Counted from the first letter of the stretch, positions 10,817 through 21,724 are shown. The stretch is DNA of 64,000 nucleotides from Hermatobates lingyangjiaoensis (GCA_026182355.1 JAPFBL010000070.1:1387501-1451500); one strand, 5' to 3'. The notes: generated by a model from the sequence alone, not told the origin. Numbers and translations are program-made.

Positions 10817-11815
10817 TCTATATAAATAAAAGAAAGAATTTGTCTTTACATTGCTTAAAAATGACTCATTTCAAGTTTTCTGTACGTTTTTAATACATTA
10901 GAAAAACCGAATTAACCCTTAGAAAAATTTTTCTGAGTAATCTCAGCCACTATGAGACATAGCAAGCTGAAACTTTGACACTAGACTTGTGTATGTCTGT
11001 CTTAAAATATAGTCTCTGAATGGATTGAAAACTGAGCATAGAAGTGAAGTTATAAACTATCAAGCTGTATTTTGCCAACTTCAAAGACATGTTTATTTTG
11101 AAAATATACAGGTGTAGCAAGTAGGTATTGTTAGTTGATATTAATTTCATTTGCGTATATGAATATATTTCGTATTTGAGATCATTGAAAAGGTGTTTCT
11201 TAGGGTTGAAGATGTATTATCCATTCAGAATAAATAGCTTTGTTATCGAACAATTCTCAAACCTTCCTACTGAACAGGCAGAAAAAAATTAGCAAACAAG
11301 AACCTACGCTATATCAAGCCGAAGGAAGAACTTACCAGTCAGTAAAGAGAGTGATTAGTTTTGAGGAAGCAGTTCATTATCCAACTGAATTTCTTGACTC
11401 TGGGACTGCTCCTGGACTGTTTCCTCATGTGGTAAAACTTAAAGTAGGTATACAATTGATTCTGAGCCACTATCCGTTTCCATTCAAACGATCGCAATGT
11501 CTCATCAGCGTCTGTTTTGCAATGAGAGTAAATAAGTCGCAAAGAGAAATCTATCTACCACATGAATTGAAGTGAGTGAGACCAAGTTTTTCTCACATGA
11601 TCAACTATAGTTCGCTTGCTCATGTGACAGAGATTCTAGCTCTTTGTTCTGCCATGAACATGAAGGACTGACAGCTAATGTGGTGGATAGAGAGACATTT
11701 GCTTAACAGTATACTAATAGTGATATTTTCTACTATTCTATAATTCCTAATAATATATTGAAATACTGCGTATCATCAAATATTTCATTCCGTCAAAGAC
11801 GGGCACGTTTGCTAG
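10817..11815 (+). mobile_element. Helitron, internally deleted
   Basis: The left end is A|TCTATATAAATAAAAG (TC at 10817-10818). The right end has a hairpin CCGTC-AAA-GACGG (11790-11802) nine bases before CTAG (11812-11815), followed by T. These are the TC start, subterminal hairpin, CTRR end and A/T insertion site of Helitrons. Inside is a fragment of the Helitron helicase. At 999 bp it is far shorter than autonomous elements and lacks the Rep domain. Confidence 0.75.
11310..11575 (+). pseudogene. Helitron PIF1-like helicase fragment
   Basis: The open frame reads YQAEGRTYQSVKRVISF, then EEAVHYPTEFLDSGTAPG, then VVKLKVG, matching the region of Helitron helicases that normally reads like AVHYPTEFLN...LKVG. 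It then jumps to PFPFKRSQ and VCFAMRVNKSQ, which belong to a motif further along in intact helicases, so the piece between is deleted. No Walker motifs and no Rep nuclease domain are present. The frame ends at 11575. It is a relic inside the short Helitron. Confidence 0.7.
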
Positions 11816-13340
11816 TATATAATAAAATTAACAGTTTTATATAATTTGTATAAAATAAAATATCAGTTAGTAATTTTGACAGTTGATATTGAAACCTAAT
11901 CAATGTTATTCAGCGCACTATTTAAGTCTTTCGTAATCATTCTATAACTGTTTATTAAGGGCAAATGTCTTTATCATTTCCCACTTGTAACTAAAACTTT
12001 CACATACTTCATTCTGTTTTTAGACTCTTTCGATGGCTGCTAACCAGCAAACTTTACAAAAGACCAATTAATGTCTAATTTACACGTAGTTTATATATTG
12101 ACATGATATTGTAAAATTTGAACAAATTCAAGCACTAAATATAAATATGTCCATATAAACAATTTACCAGTATGAAATGATATGGTGTGCAAGAATTGTT
12201 TAATCAAACAAATTAAAGTTACATACATTTTATCTTTCTGTACTTCATAGTGAACGGCTAAATAAACATGACCTGATCATATGTATGTTAAAAAACAAAA
12301 TTATCTTCTAAGTGTGTTATTTTAGATTATAGGCTATAACAAACTTATATTTGAAATGTATAATTCTAAATACAAATGTATGTATTTTTAGGAGCTTTAC
12401 ATAACAAATTAACTAACTAAAAGTACTACATAATTTTTTTAAAAAAAAAAAATTAAAGTCTGAGTGAATTTTAAACTTAAATTGAATTTTATTTTTCTTT
12501 GTTAATATAAACCCAGTAAGCAGAGCTAGCTACCATTAGCTTACTTCGAGTTTTGCTTTTTTGGGGCAATATATCTTTCAACAAAACTAATGACTTTATA
12601 TTTTTTTATTTTCTTATATAGTATTAATTTTTTGTTGATACTATATGGAAAATAGTAGTGTCCACTGTTATAGTTGGGCGAAGAATGTATATAATAATAG
12701 TAAATTCGTTAAAACAGTGTTTTCAAGTTTGTGTTAACTATCATTTTCATTTAATCAGGCGTTAAAAGTTTTAAATTTTAATGAATTAAGCTGTCAATAG
12801 TGGCTGAAACACATAATATGATTTAAATGTCAAATAACTGTTTTAAAACAGTGTAATAAATATTTATAAATCTATTCATATTTAAAAGTGATATCTTTTA
12901 ATTCATATTAATATTTCATAACAGCTCAATACCCAGATAGTATACTTTAGTTCTGTCATTAGGTGTTTGTCTTAGAACAGGAAATGCTTTGTCCAGAAAT
13001 ATCTTTAACCTAGATAAACATCGTTAAGTAAAATTGGGGCTCCGGTTGATTAGCTATTCCGTGGAGCGGCTATCGAAGTATTAAATTCAATAGACTACTA
13101 AGATAGTTAGTTTTTATGCAAACCTTTGAGAACTTATCATTGTTTATGAGAGGAAATCTGGCATTAGTGGCTTTAAATCGATGGAAATATCACAAGGTAC
13201 TACACTCTACAATTGGTATCAACCTACTCTATCAAGTTATCAGACCACAATCAATTCATGCTATATTCCCACAGTTATTAATAACAAATGAGTAGGTTGT
13301 ATTCCCTGGTTAGAGTACATATGTAACAGTTATGTATTAT
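11816..13340. other. AT-rich stretch, nothing recognised
   Basis: No supported gene or known repeat. It contains several poly-A and poly-T runs. Confidence 0.45.
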
Positions 13341-13346
13341 GTATGT

Positions 13347-13350
<4 letters not shown>

Positions 13351-13400
<50 letters not shown>

Positions 13401-13408
13401 ACACCACA
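13351..13408. repeat. (CA)n microsatellite
   Basis: An uninterrupted CA run of about 45 bp, then slightly degenerate. Confidence 0.95.
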
Positions 13409-13927
13409 CACAGATTAAATGAAAGATATTTCTGAAGACAACATATTTATAATCTGTACTTCGTTTACTTCTTCACGAATGCCTCATGCTTTGCCTGACA
13501 TGGAGAGTTGGGAAGCCATTTTATATATTATAGATATTCAAGAAGGTGGCTCGTAGACCTATAGCGGTGAACAGAATGCAGGAAGGAATGCTTAATAACC
13601 GAGATGTAGTGAGAGGGAATTCAGGTCTTTATACCATAGAATAAATAGGGGGTACAAAATAACGTACCCTTGAGAATTCTCAATGAGATGATCTCCTTTA
13701 ACAGTTTAGTAGTTGATTTATCATACAATTATTTACCAGTTGTATGTAATCTTTATATTGTTTTATTTCATATTTCATGAAGCTGTTTATTGAATGTTAT
13801 ACAACAATTTGTTATATTGTAATATACAGTGGTTTTTATGTTATATTTGGAATATTATTATTATATTATGAATACTTTTTTCTTTTTGAAATAAATTATT
13901 AATACGAAATCCGTCCCCCTAAGAGTT

Positions 13928-13929
<2 letters not shown>
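13409..13929. other. Non-coding stretch, nothing recognised
   Basis: Between about 13470 and 13680 the composition is less AT-rich, but no frame or known repeat was recognised. Confidence 0.4.

Positions 13930-13963
<34 letters not shown>
13930..13963. repeat. (TA)n microsatellite
   Basis: TA run directly left of a family A fragment. Confidence 0.93.
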
Positions 13964-13964
<1 letters not shown>

Positions 13965-14022
13965 AGGGGGAAAAGACTAAGATCTTTCATCCGTAACAAG
14001 CGGTCATACGCTTGTTATTATA
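13964..14022 (-). mobile_element. Family A fragment
   Basis: On the minus strand it shows GACCG-CTTGTTA-CGGAT helix II, GAA, AGATCT and TAGTC of the family A hammerhead, but the CTGACGA core is missing. It is joined to TATATATATAATAAATTC, where a family B element begins. Confidence 0.6.
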
Positions 14023-14029
14023 TATATAT

Positions 14030-14217
14030 AATAAATTCAAAACGAAGCGGCGAGTCGCCGCCTTGCCTTCCTGCGGGACTCTTCGCTCTTCACACCTCCT
14101 GATGACGACGATGGTCGAAATATCGATGTAAGTTATGTCTGTGTCTTTATGTGTGTTTCCTTTGTTTTGAATTTATTTTATTTAAAAAAAGTCCGCTGGA
14201 CCGTCTCTTTTAATTAT

Positions 14218-14218
<1 letters not shown>
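14030..14218 (+). mobile_element. Family B element, copy 2
   Basis: It begins AATAAATTCAAAACGAAG and contains CTTGCCTTCCTGCGGGAC. The hammerhead-like core follows (CTC 14096-14098, CTGATGA 14099-14105, helix II GAC/GTC), then GTTATGTCTGTGTCTTT, and it ends GTCCGCTGGACCGTCTC before a (TA)n tract. The left inverted arm is mostly missing. As in the other B copies, no base separates helix III from the helix I strand, which here reads AAG instead of GAG. Confidence 0.65.
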
Positions 14219-14269
<51 letters not shown>

Positions 14270-14272
14270 TAT
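14219..14272. repeat. (TA)n microsatellite
   Basis: TA run following the family B tail. Confidence 0.95.
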
Positions 14273-14490
14273 TGTAAATCTTGGTAGTAGTCTTTCCTGT
14301 AAGTAAATTAGCACAATTTGCAAAAACTGTTTTTTTTTTTACATAAGGTTTTCGAATCTATTGAGAGTAAGAAGTTTATTAATCAAGTTACACAGGTAAT
14401 AACTTGGACCTGACTTGAAGAAAAACAACCTTCACTGTCTTTATTTTGCATTTATAATAAACCAAAAAATTCACCCAAGAAGTTATTTAT

Positions 14491-14528
14491 GTCCTGAAGA
14501 TGAATATTGATCATTGAAACAAGTCGAT
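14491..14528 (+). ncRNA. Possible degenerate hammerhead ribozyme
   Basis: GTC (14491-14493), core CTGAAGA (14494-14500), extra T, GAA (14516-14518), helix III AC-AA-GT (14519-14524), C at the cleavage site, then GAT, which can pair with GTC (one G.T pair). Helix II is poor: AAT/ATT pairs only out of register. No facing copy was found. It could be chance. Confidence 0.3.
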
Positions 14529-14820
14529 CATAGGAGATATACTTTATTGAGTAGACGAAATAACTATCGTATTATTAAAAAAATGAGAAACTTGTTATGA
14601 AACAGGCATCAGCTAAATTTGGTGTAATTTTTAATAATACGTATATATACAATATATACTCGTATATATACAATCTCATTTTGAATGTTTGTTAGACATG
14701 AAAAATTTAAGATCATTTCAAGATAAACAGTTTTTAGCACTTCTACAAATGGTTTGTAGTAATGAGAACGACAGGACTGAATATTTAATTTGCTCCCATT
14801 CCTTCAAAGTGTTTCAAATG
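14529..14820. other. AT-rich stretch, nothing recognised
   Basis: No supported feature seen. Confidence 0.4.
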
Positions 14821-14821
14821 G

Positions 14822-15080
14822 GATCCTCCAAAGGGATAAAGGCAGTAGTGAGCAAGTCTGTATGGTTGTAATGACTGACCAGGTTGGGGTCGAAGCCAAA
14901 GGGCACGACGCTGTGGGACTGGGCGAGCCGTTCCTTCGCCTTAAGCCCTTGGCCTCTCTACACGCGAAGCTTCTCCTCGTCTCTTAACAGATTCACCAGT
15001 TGCTTCACCTTTTCGTGTACATGTAGTCCCTAGTCCTTGCCATCGCCCAGGTACTTGAAGTCATGCAGCGTAACACTCGC
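14822..15080 (-). pseudogene. Epsin-like (ENTH domain) pseudogene fragment
   Basis: This is a clear GC-rich island. One minus-strand frame reads TLHDFKYLGDGKD, stop, GLHVHEKVKQLVNLLRDEEKL, RV, stop, RGQGLKAKERLAQ, then a tail including FGFDPNLVSHYNHTD. The pieces LKDF-Y-GKD-G, V-EKVKQLV-LLRDEE-LR and ALKAKERLAQ match the second half of the ENTH domain of epsins, membrane-binding adaptors of clathrin-mediated endocytosis (family knowledge; the fly gene is liquid facets). The two in-frame TAG codons stand where the family normally has Q/A-type residues, and the upstream half of the domain is missing. There are no splice signals inside the piece. A decayed retrocopy is likely, but an old duplicated exon is possible. 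Confidence 0.6.
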
Positions 15081-16520
15081 TCAGAGTAAATTGGTATATA
15101 TATGATTTTTGACAAAGGGAAAGGAAAGTGATTTTTATTAAATACTATGAAGCCTTAAAATTCCCAGTATAATAATTCTATAAAATACCAATAATGTGAA
15201 ACACAATTCAAAATTGTGAACATTCATTCAAAAATAATGAATAAAATTATCCTATAAATTAAATTAAAGATTATTGTAAAACGATATTTCTCATTGATAC
15301 AGGAATATTTTCAAGTTTTAAATGGGGAAACCTTTTCTTAAATATGTAATATAGAAGGAGGTCAGATAAACTATTTAAGAGGTCCACTGGATATTAGAAC
15401 AAACCATGTTTTCATGTTTGGTAACACGAAATCTACCGGCTCAATTTTCAAAAATGTTATTACTGTTGTAGTTATACGGACGATATTATATGCGTCAGTG
15501 GGTCGATATACAAAAGTAAGGATATGTATTGTTAAGTGGATCAATCACTATGTGTACTATCTCCAGGAATGAAGAACTCTTCTATTTAGCATTTATATGG
15601 GACCTAAATTGAACCTTATATATTATATAACCAAGAAGTATATTATGTTTACTTATAGTGAAGTTGAGTGTAAGCCAGTCCAGATTTTTTTAATATTAGA
15701 TGGGCTGATATGGGCATTTTAGGATTTCAGAAACAGAAATGCTCGAAAAACAGCATATTATACAATAATGACTTTTGTCCGGAACTAAATCCTTATGAAA
15801 TTGTTCTTACACATTAGTTTATGTTACTTTAAACTCTATTAGTGTTTCTTTCATCTTTTCGATTCATACAAATTCTATCTGTAACAGGAAAATGTACAAT
15901 TTCAAATTCTTTATTAATGTATAGTATTATTAACAACGTCTGTGGGACAAAAAATAATATATTATGCTTAGAAATTATTAGCAGTAAGGTTTGTTCTATT
16001 AATATGCCATTTATTAATAAAGTATTTATGTAAAGATACTTTAATTTTTATGATAAATGAAAGGAACGTTAATATTAACAAATTCTATTGTCTTACGTGC
16101 ATTTTTTTTATTTAACATTCACCTGCTACGATCCAACCATGGTTATACTGTAGAAGTAATATTTTGAGAGAGTCACTCTCTAGCAACTCCATGCATTATT
16201 CAGTCAATGACTGAAGTAGTGTAAACTTTTATAGTCTTACAACCTGGCTTTTAGTGATACCATGTAAACCTAATCAACTCAGTACAAACATTGTATTTTT
16301 TATTGAAATTAATGTAACTATAACATTATTTAATTAGACTAATAATGTATAATATAATTTTCATTATGGTTAGATATAATATCTCTTTAAAACAGAAAAT
16401 AAAATGCTCCATTGTTCACACATACAGGAATAGACCTACTGACATATCCCAGAAGAAAATATTTACCTCATCGCTACATTGATAGCCATTTCAATAGCAT
16501 TTGTAGAATATACATATACA
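15081..16520. other. AT-rich stretch, nothing recognised
   Basis: No supported gene or known repeat. Confidence 0.45.
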
Positions 16521-16524
16521 AAAT

Positions 16525-16760
16525 ATAACATGGTTTTACATAAACACGTGAAATAACAATCAATGGTCAAACCACAATATGAAACGGTGAAAAAAATTCT
16601 AAGCTCTTTCAATCATAACAAGTGGTCTTCGTAAAAAAACAAACTGAATGTAGAGTCTAAACAGTTAAAGTTGGTTGGTTGAAATAAAAAAAAACTTCTA
16701 TAAAGAACAGAGATCAATGTTCAAACCAAAAAAGGAAATGAGAAAAAAGATGTTTCAGAA
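16525..16760. mobile_element. Family A element, eroded copy
   Basis: TTTTACATAAACACGTGAAA at 16533 starts the arm. AATCAATGGTCAAACCACAA follows, then a minus-strand hammerhead relic near 16597-16640 with TCTAAGCTCTTTC and ATAACAAG, whose CTGACGA core is truncated to ACGA. A second weak piece of the same arm (ATCAATGTTCAAACC) lies near 16709. Confidence 0.55.
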
Positions 16761-16999
16761 ATAATTTTTATTAAAAAATACAAATTTGTGTTTATCAGTA
16801 AATAATTTTTCATCATTAAAAACAATTGTAAGAAAAGACGCAAACTAAATTAAATATAATTTGTGCTTTTAATTTATTGACTTCTCACGTTATCATTTTC
16901 TCTACTTATTATAACCCTGACTGGTTTGAAATATTAAAAGTTTGTCAAAATGATTTGTTTTTATTAATATTTCTGTTTTTAATTTACATAAATTTTAAC

Positions 17000-17215
17000 C
17001 TCTCAACTATAGTAAGAAATCAGAAAAATGACTAAGATCTTGGGCTTCGTCAGAGCCCAAGGGTACTAAATATCCAATTTAGTAACAGTATCAGTGGGAC
17101 ACTGACAATGACCGCTTGTTTTGGTTGAAAGATTTTAGTCATTTTTTTCTGATTTCTAACTGTAGTTTATACGTTGATTATTATTTTATGTATTTATTAT
17201 AAAATATTTTACACA
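17000..17215. mobile_element. Family A element, eroded copy with both arms
   Basis: The left arm AAATCAGAAAAATGACTAAGAT (17018 on) and the right arm ATTTTAGTCATTTTTTTCTG are inverted. The right arm holds a hammerhead relic: CTGACAA (17102-17108, G8 changed to A), GACCG, CTTGTTT, TGGTT, GAA, AGATTT, T, AGTC. The left copy has lost its helix II. Confidence 0.55.
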
Positions 17216-17301
17216 TATATTCATAGGAAAGAGGCACATATAAACAGAAATAGCTGTGTTTATTGTATTTCAGATATGACCGTAAGACATTGTTCATATG
17301 T

Positions 17302-17586
17302 TCATATATATGACCGTATATATGTTGTATGTTCATGACCGTATCCCAAAAAATCATTGCAATTAATACGTTCTGACAGAATTTCTACTGAAGTATGCAA
17401 ATAAAGTTGAAATTCTTTTAATATCTTTAGAATAGCTTCAGGATATAATGAATTATTCAATAATATTACTACAAAGTTTATGAAGCCACTCTGATTAAGG
17501 TAGTATTCATAACCAAAATTTTCAGGCGCTTCATTTTGTTCACAAAAGCCATCTACTCCATAAGAAATTTCCAAATGTTTTGGCAA
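17302..17586 (-). CDS. Unrecognised open frame (94 codons)
   Basis: I do not recognise this frame. Reading from a TTG at 17586 it runs LPKHLEISYGVDGFCEQ... to ...LGYGHEHTTYIRSYI and a stop. Its composition is more protein-like than the neighbouring frames, with mixed charged and aromatic residues and no low-complexity runs. There is no ATG start; it is preceded by a stop and by GCAAG, which could serve as a splice acceptor but has no clear pyrimidine tract. It may be an exon, a relic of a mobile element, or chance. Confidence 0.15.
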   Translation of the reverse strand: MPKHLEISYGVDGFCEQNEAPENFGYEYYLNQSGFINFVVILLNNSLYPEAILKILKEFQLYLHTSVEILSERINCNDFLGYGHEHTTYIRSYI

Positions 17587-17589
17587 CTT

Positions 17590-18410
17590 GCAATCTCATT
17601 TCTAAATCAGGAAATGTGTCGCTTTATCGACGTGTATTGGGAACAAACTGGGTGAATTTTGTCTAAAATTCATGAGATTTCTCTCATTACCACTTCTTTA
17701 CACGTTGTAGCAGAGACATTTATTTCTTTATTTAATGTTAACTATTTTGTCGTTTTTTCAACCTTTATAAAATACTGATGATATAGCAAAGGCATTGTTA
17801 CCATGAGGGTCAATCTTACTGCCATAAATACTTATTAATGTCAATGTATATTACATCCAACATATTTAAATAATTATATCTTTTACATTTGTAATTTGTA
17901 TAATTGAGAATCATATATGTTTTTTTTAATATTTCATGGGAACATTTAGCAAAATATTGATGTGGATAAATAAGCAATTCAGGAAACAAGAATATTGTGT
18001 AGTTCATATTATTCTGGAAATTATTACCGCTTAAATTTTTACTTTACTATAACTTTAGTATATAGATCAAGAAAAAATGCTATTTTAACATTTTGATAGA
18101 GTTACATGTTTTGAGGTCCCAATAACAAAGTCAGTATTTGACGTATTTGAGAAGTATGATGATGAAGTGTGTGTGTTTTTTTTAATCAACTTTATTTATA
18201 GCATGCTAGATAAAAAATACTTCATTCATTTAGAAAAAATATTGTGATAATAATTCTTGATTAAAATTGATATGCGAATAATTCATTATAATTCACAATA
18301 ATCTCACAGAACTAGCACGTTCTAATCAATATTATTAGTAAAGTTAGTTAGAAGGTGAAAACTCTAAGCTTTCGACTTCCACACAAGTCATCATCGAGTT
18401 AATTATATGG
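17590..18410. other. AT-rich stretch, nothing recognised
   Basis: No supported feature seen. Confidence 0.4.
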
Positions 18411-18412
18411 AA

Positions 18413-18417
<5 letters not shown>

Positions 18418-18444
<27 letters not shown>
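18418..18444. repeat. (TA)n microsatellite
   Basis: Short TA run. Confidence 0.9.
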
Positions 18445-18450
<6 letters not shown>

Positions 18451-18647
18451 AAACAAAAAACTGACAGTGTTCTTGGTTATTCTTCGAAATTTAGTACTGT
18501 CACTTAGAATCTCTTTGATTTTATTTATATATTCTTCTGTGTTCATGACCACAAAGAGTGACGACTTATCAGCCTTTCTCATTGTAATTGAAGGCTGCTG
18601 TGTATTTTAATGAAACACGTTTACGTGAGGATTTGCTGCCGTCATAC

Positions 18648-18652
<5 letters not shown>

Positions 18653-18681
<29 letters not shown>
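18653..18681. repeat. (TA)n microsatellite
   Basis: TA run bordering the left end of the family A element at 18682. Confidence 0.93.
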
Positions 18682-18684
<3 letters not shown>

Positions 18685-18748
18685 AGATTTTACATAAACA
18701 CATGAAATAACAATAACGATTAAACTACAGTATGAAATGGTAAATAAG

Positions 18749-18791
18749 GACTAAGATCTTTCAACCGTAACAAGCGGTCTTCGTCAGAGAC
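18749..18791 (-). ncRNA. Hammerhead ribozyme, family A (minus)
   Basis: On the minus strand: GTCT (18788-18791), core CTGACGA (18781-18787), extra A (18780), helix II GACCG/CGGTT with loop CTTGTTA, GAA (18760-18762), helix III AGATCT (18754-18759), T at the cleavage site (18753), AGTC. Helix I pairs at positions 1, 2 and 4 with one T.T mismatch. All core residues are intact. Confidence 0.7.
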
Positions 18792-18839
18792 AAAACCCAA
18801 TTAAATGATCAGTTATTCTGTTGTTTCTGCTGGATTTTT

Positions 18840-18880
18840 ACTCTGACGAAGACCGTTTGTTACGGTTGAAAGATCTTAGT
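18840..18880 (+). ncRNA. Hammerhead ribozyme, family A (plus)
   Basis: ACT (18840-18842), core CTGACGA (18843-18849), extra A, helix II GACCG (18851-18855) with CGGTT (18863-18867) across TTTGTTA, GAA (18868-18870), helix III AGATCT (18871-18876), T at the cleavage site, AGT closing a 3-bp helix I. The core is complete. It faces the minus-strand copy 50 bp away, so each transcript strand of this locus carries one sense ribozyme and one antisense copy. Confidence 0.72.
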
Positions 18881-18917
18881 TTTTATTTAACATTTTATAT
18901 CGTGGTATGACAACACA

Positions 18918-18920
<3 letters not shown>

Positions 18921-18960
<40 letters not shown>
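18921..18960. repeat. (TA)n microsatellite
   Basis: TA run between two family A elements. Confidence 0.95.
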
Positions 18961-18962
<2 letters not shown>

Positions 18963-19058
18963 CAAACAAAAATATGAAAATGGGAAAACAAGACTAAGAT
19001 CTTTAAACCGTAACAAGCGGTCTTCGTTTCATGTGTTTATGTGAAATCCTTATATATA
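18961..19058. mobile_element. Family A element, truncated
   Basis: ATCAAACAAAAATATGAAAA and GACTAAGATCTTTAAACC give a minus-strand hammerhead relic ending at CGGTCTTCGT. The sequence then jumps directly to the outer end TTTCATGTGTTTATGTGAAAT of the opposite arm. The CTGA part of the core is lost at this junction. Confidence 0.65.
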
Positions 19059-19099
19059 TATACGAATTCGAGATTAACAAAGAGCAACACACAAAGTAG

Positions 19100-19165
19100 G
19101 GAAACACACTTACAGACTCAAATTTTCGGGTAATCCGTCTTCATGAGAAAAGAGAACGGGAGACC
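19100..19165 (-). other. Hammerhead-like relic (family H)
   Basis: The minus strand reads CTCATGAAGACGGATTACCC, then GAA, AATTT and GAG. A GACGG/CC helix II remnant, GAA, an AATT helix III, T and GAG can be aligned to a hammerhead if three core bases have been lost. Downstream, GTGTGTTTCCC resembles the family B flank. Confidence 0.25.
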
Positions 19166-19699
19166 AAGCACCTTGTAGACGCAACGGCAAGTAACCAACC
19201 CGGCAACCGCCAGTGCTGTCAACCGTACCTGGTCTTAAAGTATAGAATTAGGAGAAGATATAAACAGAAATTCAGATAAGCAGTACTGGTTGGGTAAAAC
19301 TATAAATAGGTGAAAAATTATAAGCAATATAAGATAAAAACAAACTATAAAAAACAAAAATAATGATAGAGAAAAAAAGAAAAAATAAATAAATAAATAA
19401 AAATAAATACAATACAAAAAACTTGCATTGGTTGTTTTAGTAAATAAAAGATAGAGACTGAATAAAAGGGTAAGTATGGGAAACTAGTTAAGAATAAGAA
19501 TTTAGAATTTAGAAAAATATATATATATTAGCGTTAATATTCTTTCGACAAAGTGACTGCTGGTTCTCACACAGTGGTAACATGTACTGACAAAGCCCTT
19601 CATTAGGGCATTGAGAAACACAGTAAAGATAGTAGGATTCATATAAACACATATAATGTAATAATAGTACACTTAGTAATATATAGATGAAATATCATT

Positions 19700-19800
19700 T
19701 CATATTTGGCTCTTACAAAAATCAGTTGCTATTGCTGAAAGATCTTAATCTCTTTTCTGATTTTTTACTGTGGTTTTGACGTATATATATATACATATAT
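19700..19800 (+). mobile_element. Family A fragment
   Basis: TGCTGAAAGATCTTAATCTC with TTTTACTGTGGTTTTGAC matches the 3' half of the family A right arm. The core is gone. A (TA)n-like stretch follows. Confidence 0.5.
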
Positions 19801-20455
19801 GAAGAATTGTGACCTACAATCGTGTGAATTTATAATCAAAATAATCATCATTAACTGTTGCATTGTAATATTTTTTCCATTTTATTACTACTTTGATTAG
19901 GAGTGCTTGTTATATATACATATATATATAAATCTGTATAATACTTGAATGACAATAAAATATCAAGGATAATAGCACATATATATAAACTATTCATAAT
20001 CTATTGTAAGCCTAATAATATATTGACTTTGGATTAAGCGTCTATAATGTTTGCATTAAAAGCTTTTATACTTGTGAATACAAGAACATATGTTTCCGAG
20101 TGCGTGGATGGGAATGCAGGAATTAGAGGTAATTAGTGAATACATTTTAATCTTTTAAAGGGTAGAATGGTGCTCCACAGGTGCTAGCGGCTCCATTTAT
20201 CAATTCATTATATAAATATTAAATACTGCAGCTTGTACTATAGTTTTAGTTGAAAAATTTAGTTTAATAATTCTGTTTGAATATATGTTCTTTTGCATGA
20301 TTCTTTTTTTCTCAATAATGCATTCATGACCATGAAGTGTTGTTATAATAAATAAATAGAATTGTTTTCTTTGCAAAAAAATTACCAAATCAGCCTGTTC
20401 CTTTTTATCTACCATATTTTACTTACATGCTGAAAGTAAATAAACAGATCTGAAG
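19801..20455. other. AT-rich stretch, nothing recognised
   Basis: No supported feature seen. Confidence 0.4.
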
Positions 20456-20459
20456 TGCC

Positions 20460-21722
20460 TTATACTCAGCTTTACTATAAATAAATATAAAATCATTCTT
20501 CTTTAGTACATTATACATAACGTCCTATTTATGCATAATTAGAATGTGTAAGTGGGAGAGGTTTATTAGTCTTTCATTCCTGGAGTTAGTACAGATAGTG
20601 ATTGATCACTTATATTCAGTATATATTCTTATTTCTGTATATATCACCACTGATGCATATAATATCATTAGTACAACTACAGCCGTAATAACATTTTTGA
20701 AAAGAGAAAGTGCAAATTTTGTGTTACGAAATAATCTCTTACAGGAGAACAAGGCTTTTGTTCCAATAGCTTGCATAGTTTATCTGACGTCCTTTTAACT
20801 TGATGAACAATGTACATTGAAGACAATGTTTCCCATTTAAAACTTGTAAATTCTCCTATTTGGTCTGAAAAATATCTAAAACATGTAAGAAAAATGTAAT
20901 TTTAAGTTAATTTTTAATTTAAGATGTCGAATATACTTCCAGTATAGCAAGTAAACTATTAGTTCAGGATCAATATTCAGTTTTTATAGCTTCATTGCTC
21001 TTTGTCGTAGTTGAAAATTCATGAATTTTGTTTATAAATTGAAAATTCTCTCTTCAATTTTTTTGGTTTTTAATGAGCTGTTTAACGTCAAAAATATTTT
21101 CTGAAAACACTAATTGTACTCTAACGCCCCTTTTGTTAATCTGATTTTGAAAAAGTTCTCTCAATTTGCTCTCCACATGAAGTTCTATTTTTAGGCATAG
21201 TTTCATTTTTATCCGTCAAATGCTTTGATTTGTTTGGTTCTCATTAGTTTTCATATTGGATTACAAGTTAAAATGTTTACATTTTATGAAAACAAATGTT
21301 TTCCGTTGTTTTAAAAAATGTGAATATCTTTTTCGTTTATTGCTTTTATAGCATCGAAGTTAGTAACTTAGGAGGAAAAATGTAGTCTAAAAACAGGTTT
21401 TTTGCAAAAAGAAGTGACTTTCTCATCATGCATAATTGCTTTCATACAATACAGCACATCTATACAATGTGGGTCATTTTTGTATAAAATATCAATTTGA
21501 TCTACGAAGGATTCTGAACCGTCGGTGACCACAAACTTTGGATGTATACTCAGCCAACCACCCTAGTCCCAAACTAGTCACACACACATACAGACATCAT
21601 CAAAAAGTGAGAGACTCCATAGAAAGACTTCTGGAACTTGAAAACATGTAATTCCGTCAAAATCTTGAGATTGAATTTTTTCACAATTACTTTACTTTAG
21701 TTCTAGTAAAGTGAAAAGATGT
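20460..21722 (+). repeat. Long dispersed repeat, copy 1
   Basis: About 1.26 kb aligns in order with 23210-24793: TATTAGTCTTTCATTC, CAACTACAGC with AATAACATTTTTGAAAA, then GAGAACA, TTTTTAATGAG, TGTTCTATTTTTAG-type boxes, AAAAGAAGTGACTTTCTCAT, and the end CATGTAATTCC before a TAGTAAAGT motif. Each copy starts near CTTTACTATAA and ends near its reverse complement, so it may be a DNA transposon. No transposase was recognised. The family is unknown to me. Confidence 0.7.
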
Positions 21723-21724
21723 GG

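Larger units (their letters stand above)
18682..18915. mobile_element. Family A inverted-repeat element with two hammerheads
   Basis: The left arm runs from ACAAGATTTTACATAAACAC through AACGATTAAACTACAG and GGACTAAGATCTTTC to the minus-strand hammerhead (18749-18791). The centre (18792-18839) contains CAAAACCC and GCTGGATTTTT. The right arm holds the plus-strand hammerhead (18840-18880) and goes on through AACATTTTATATCGTGGT. (TA)n tracts border both sides (18653-18681 and 18921-18960). This is the best example of the family A plan. Confidence 0.8.

Noticed and set aside
13351..13408. CRISPR or other spaced repeat arrays
   Set aside because: The only repeated short motifs are microsatellites and tandem arrays without unique spacers.
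19550..19625. Hammerhead-like CTAATGAAGGGC on the minus strand
   Set aside because: No GAA at the right distance and no closing helices.
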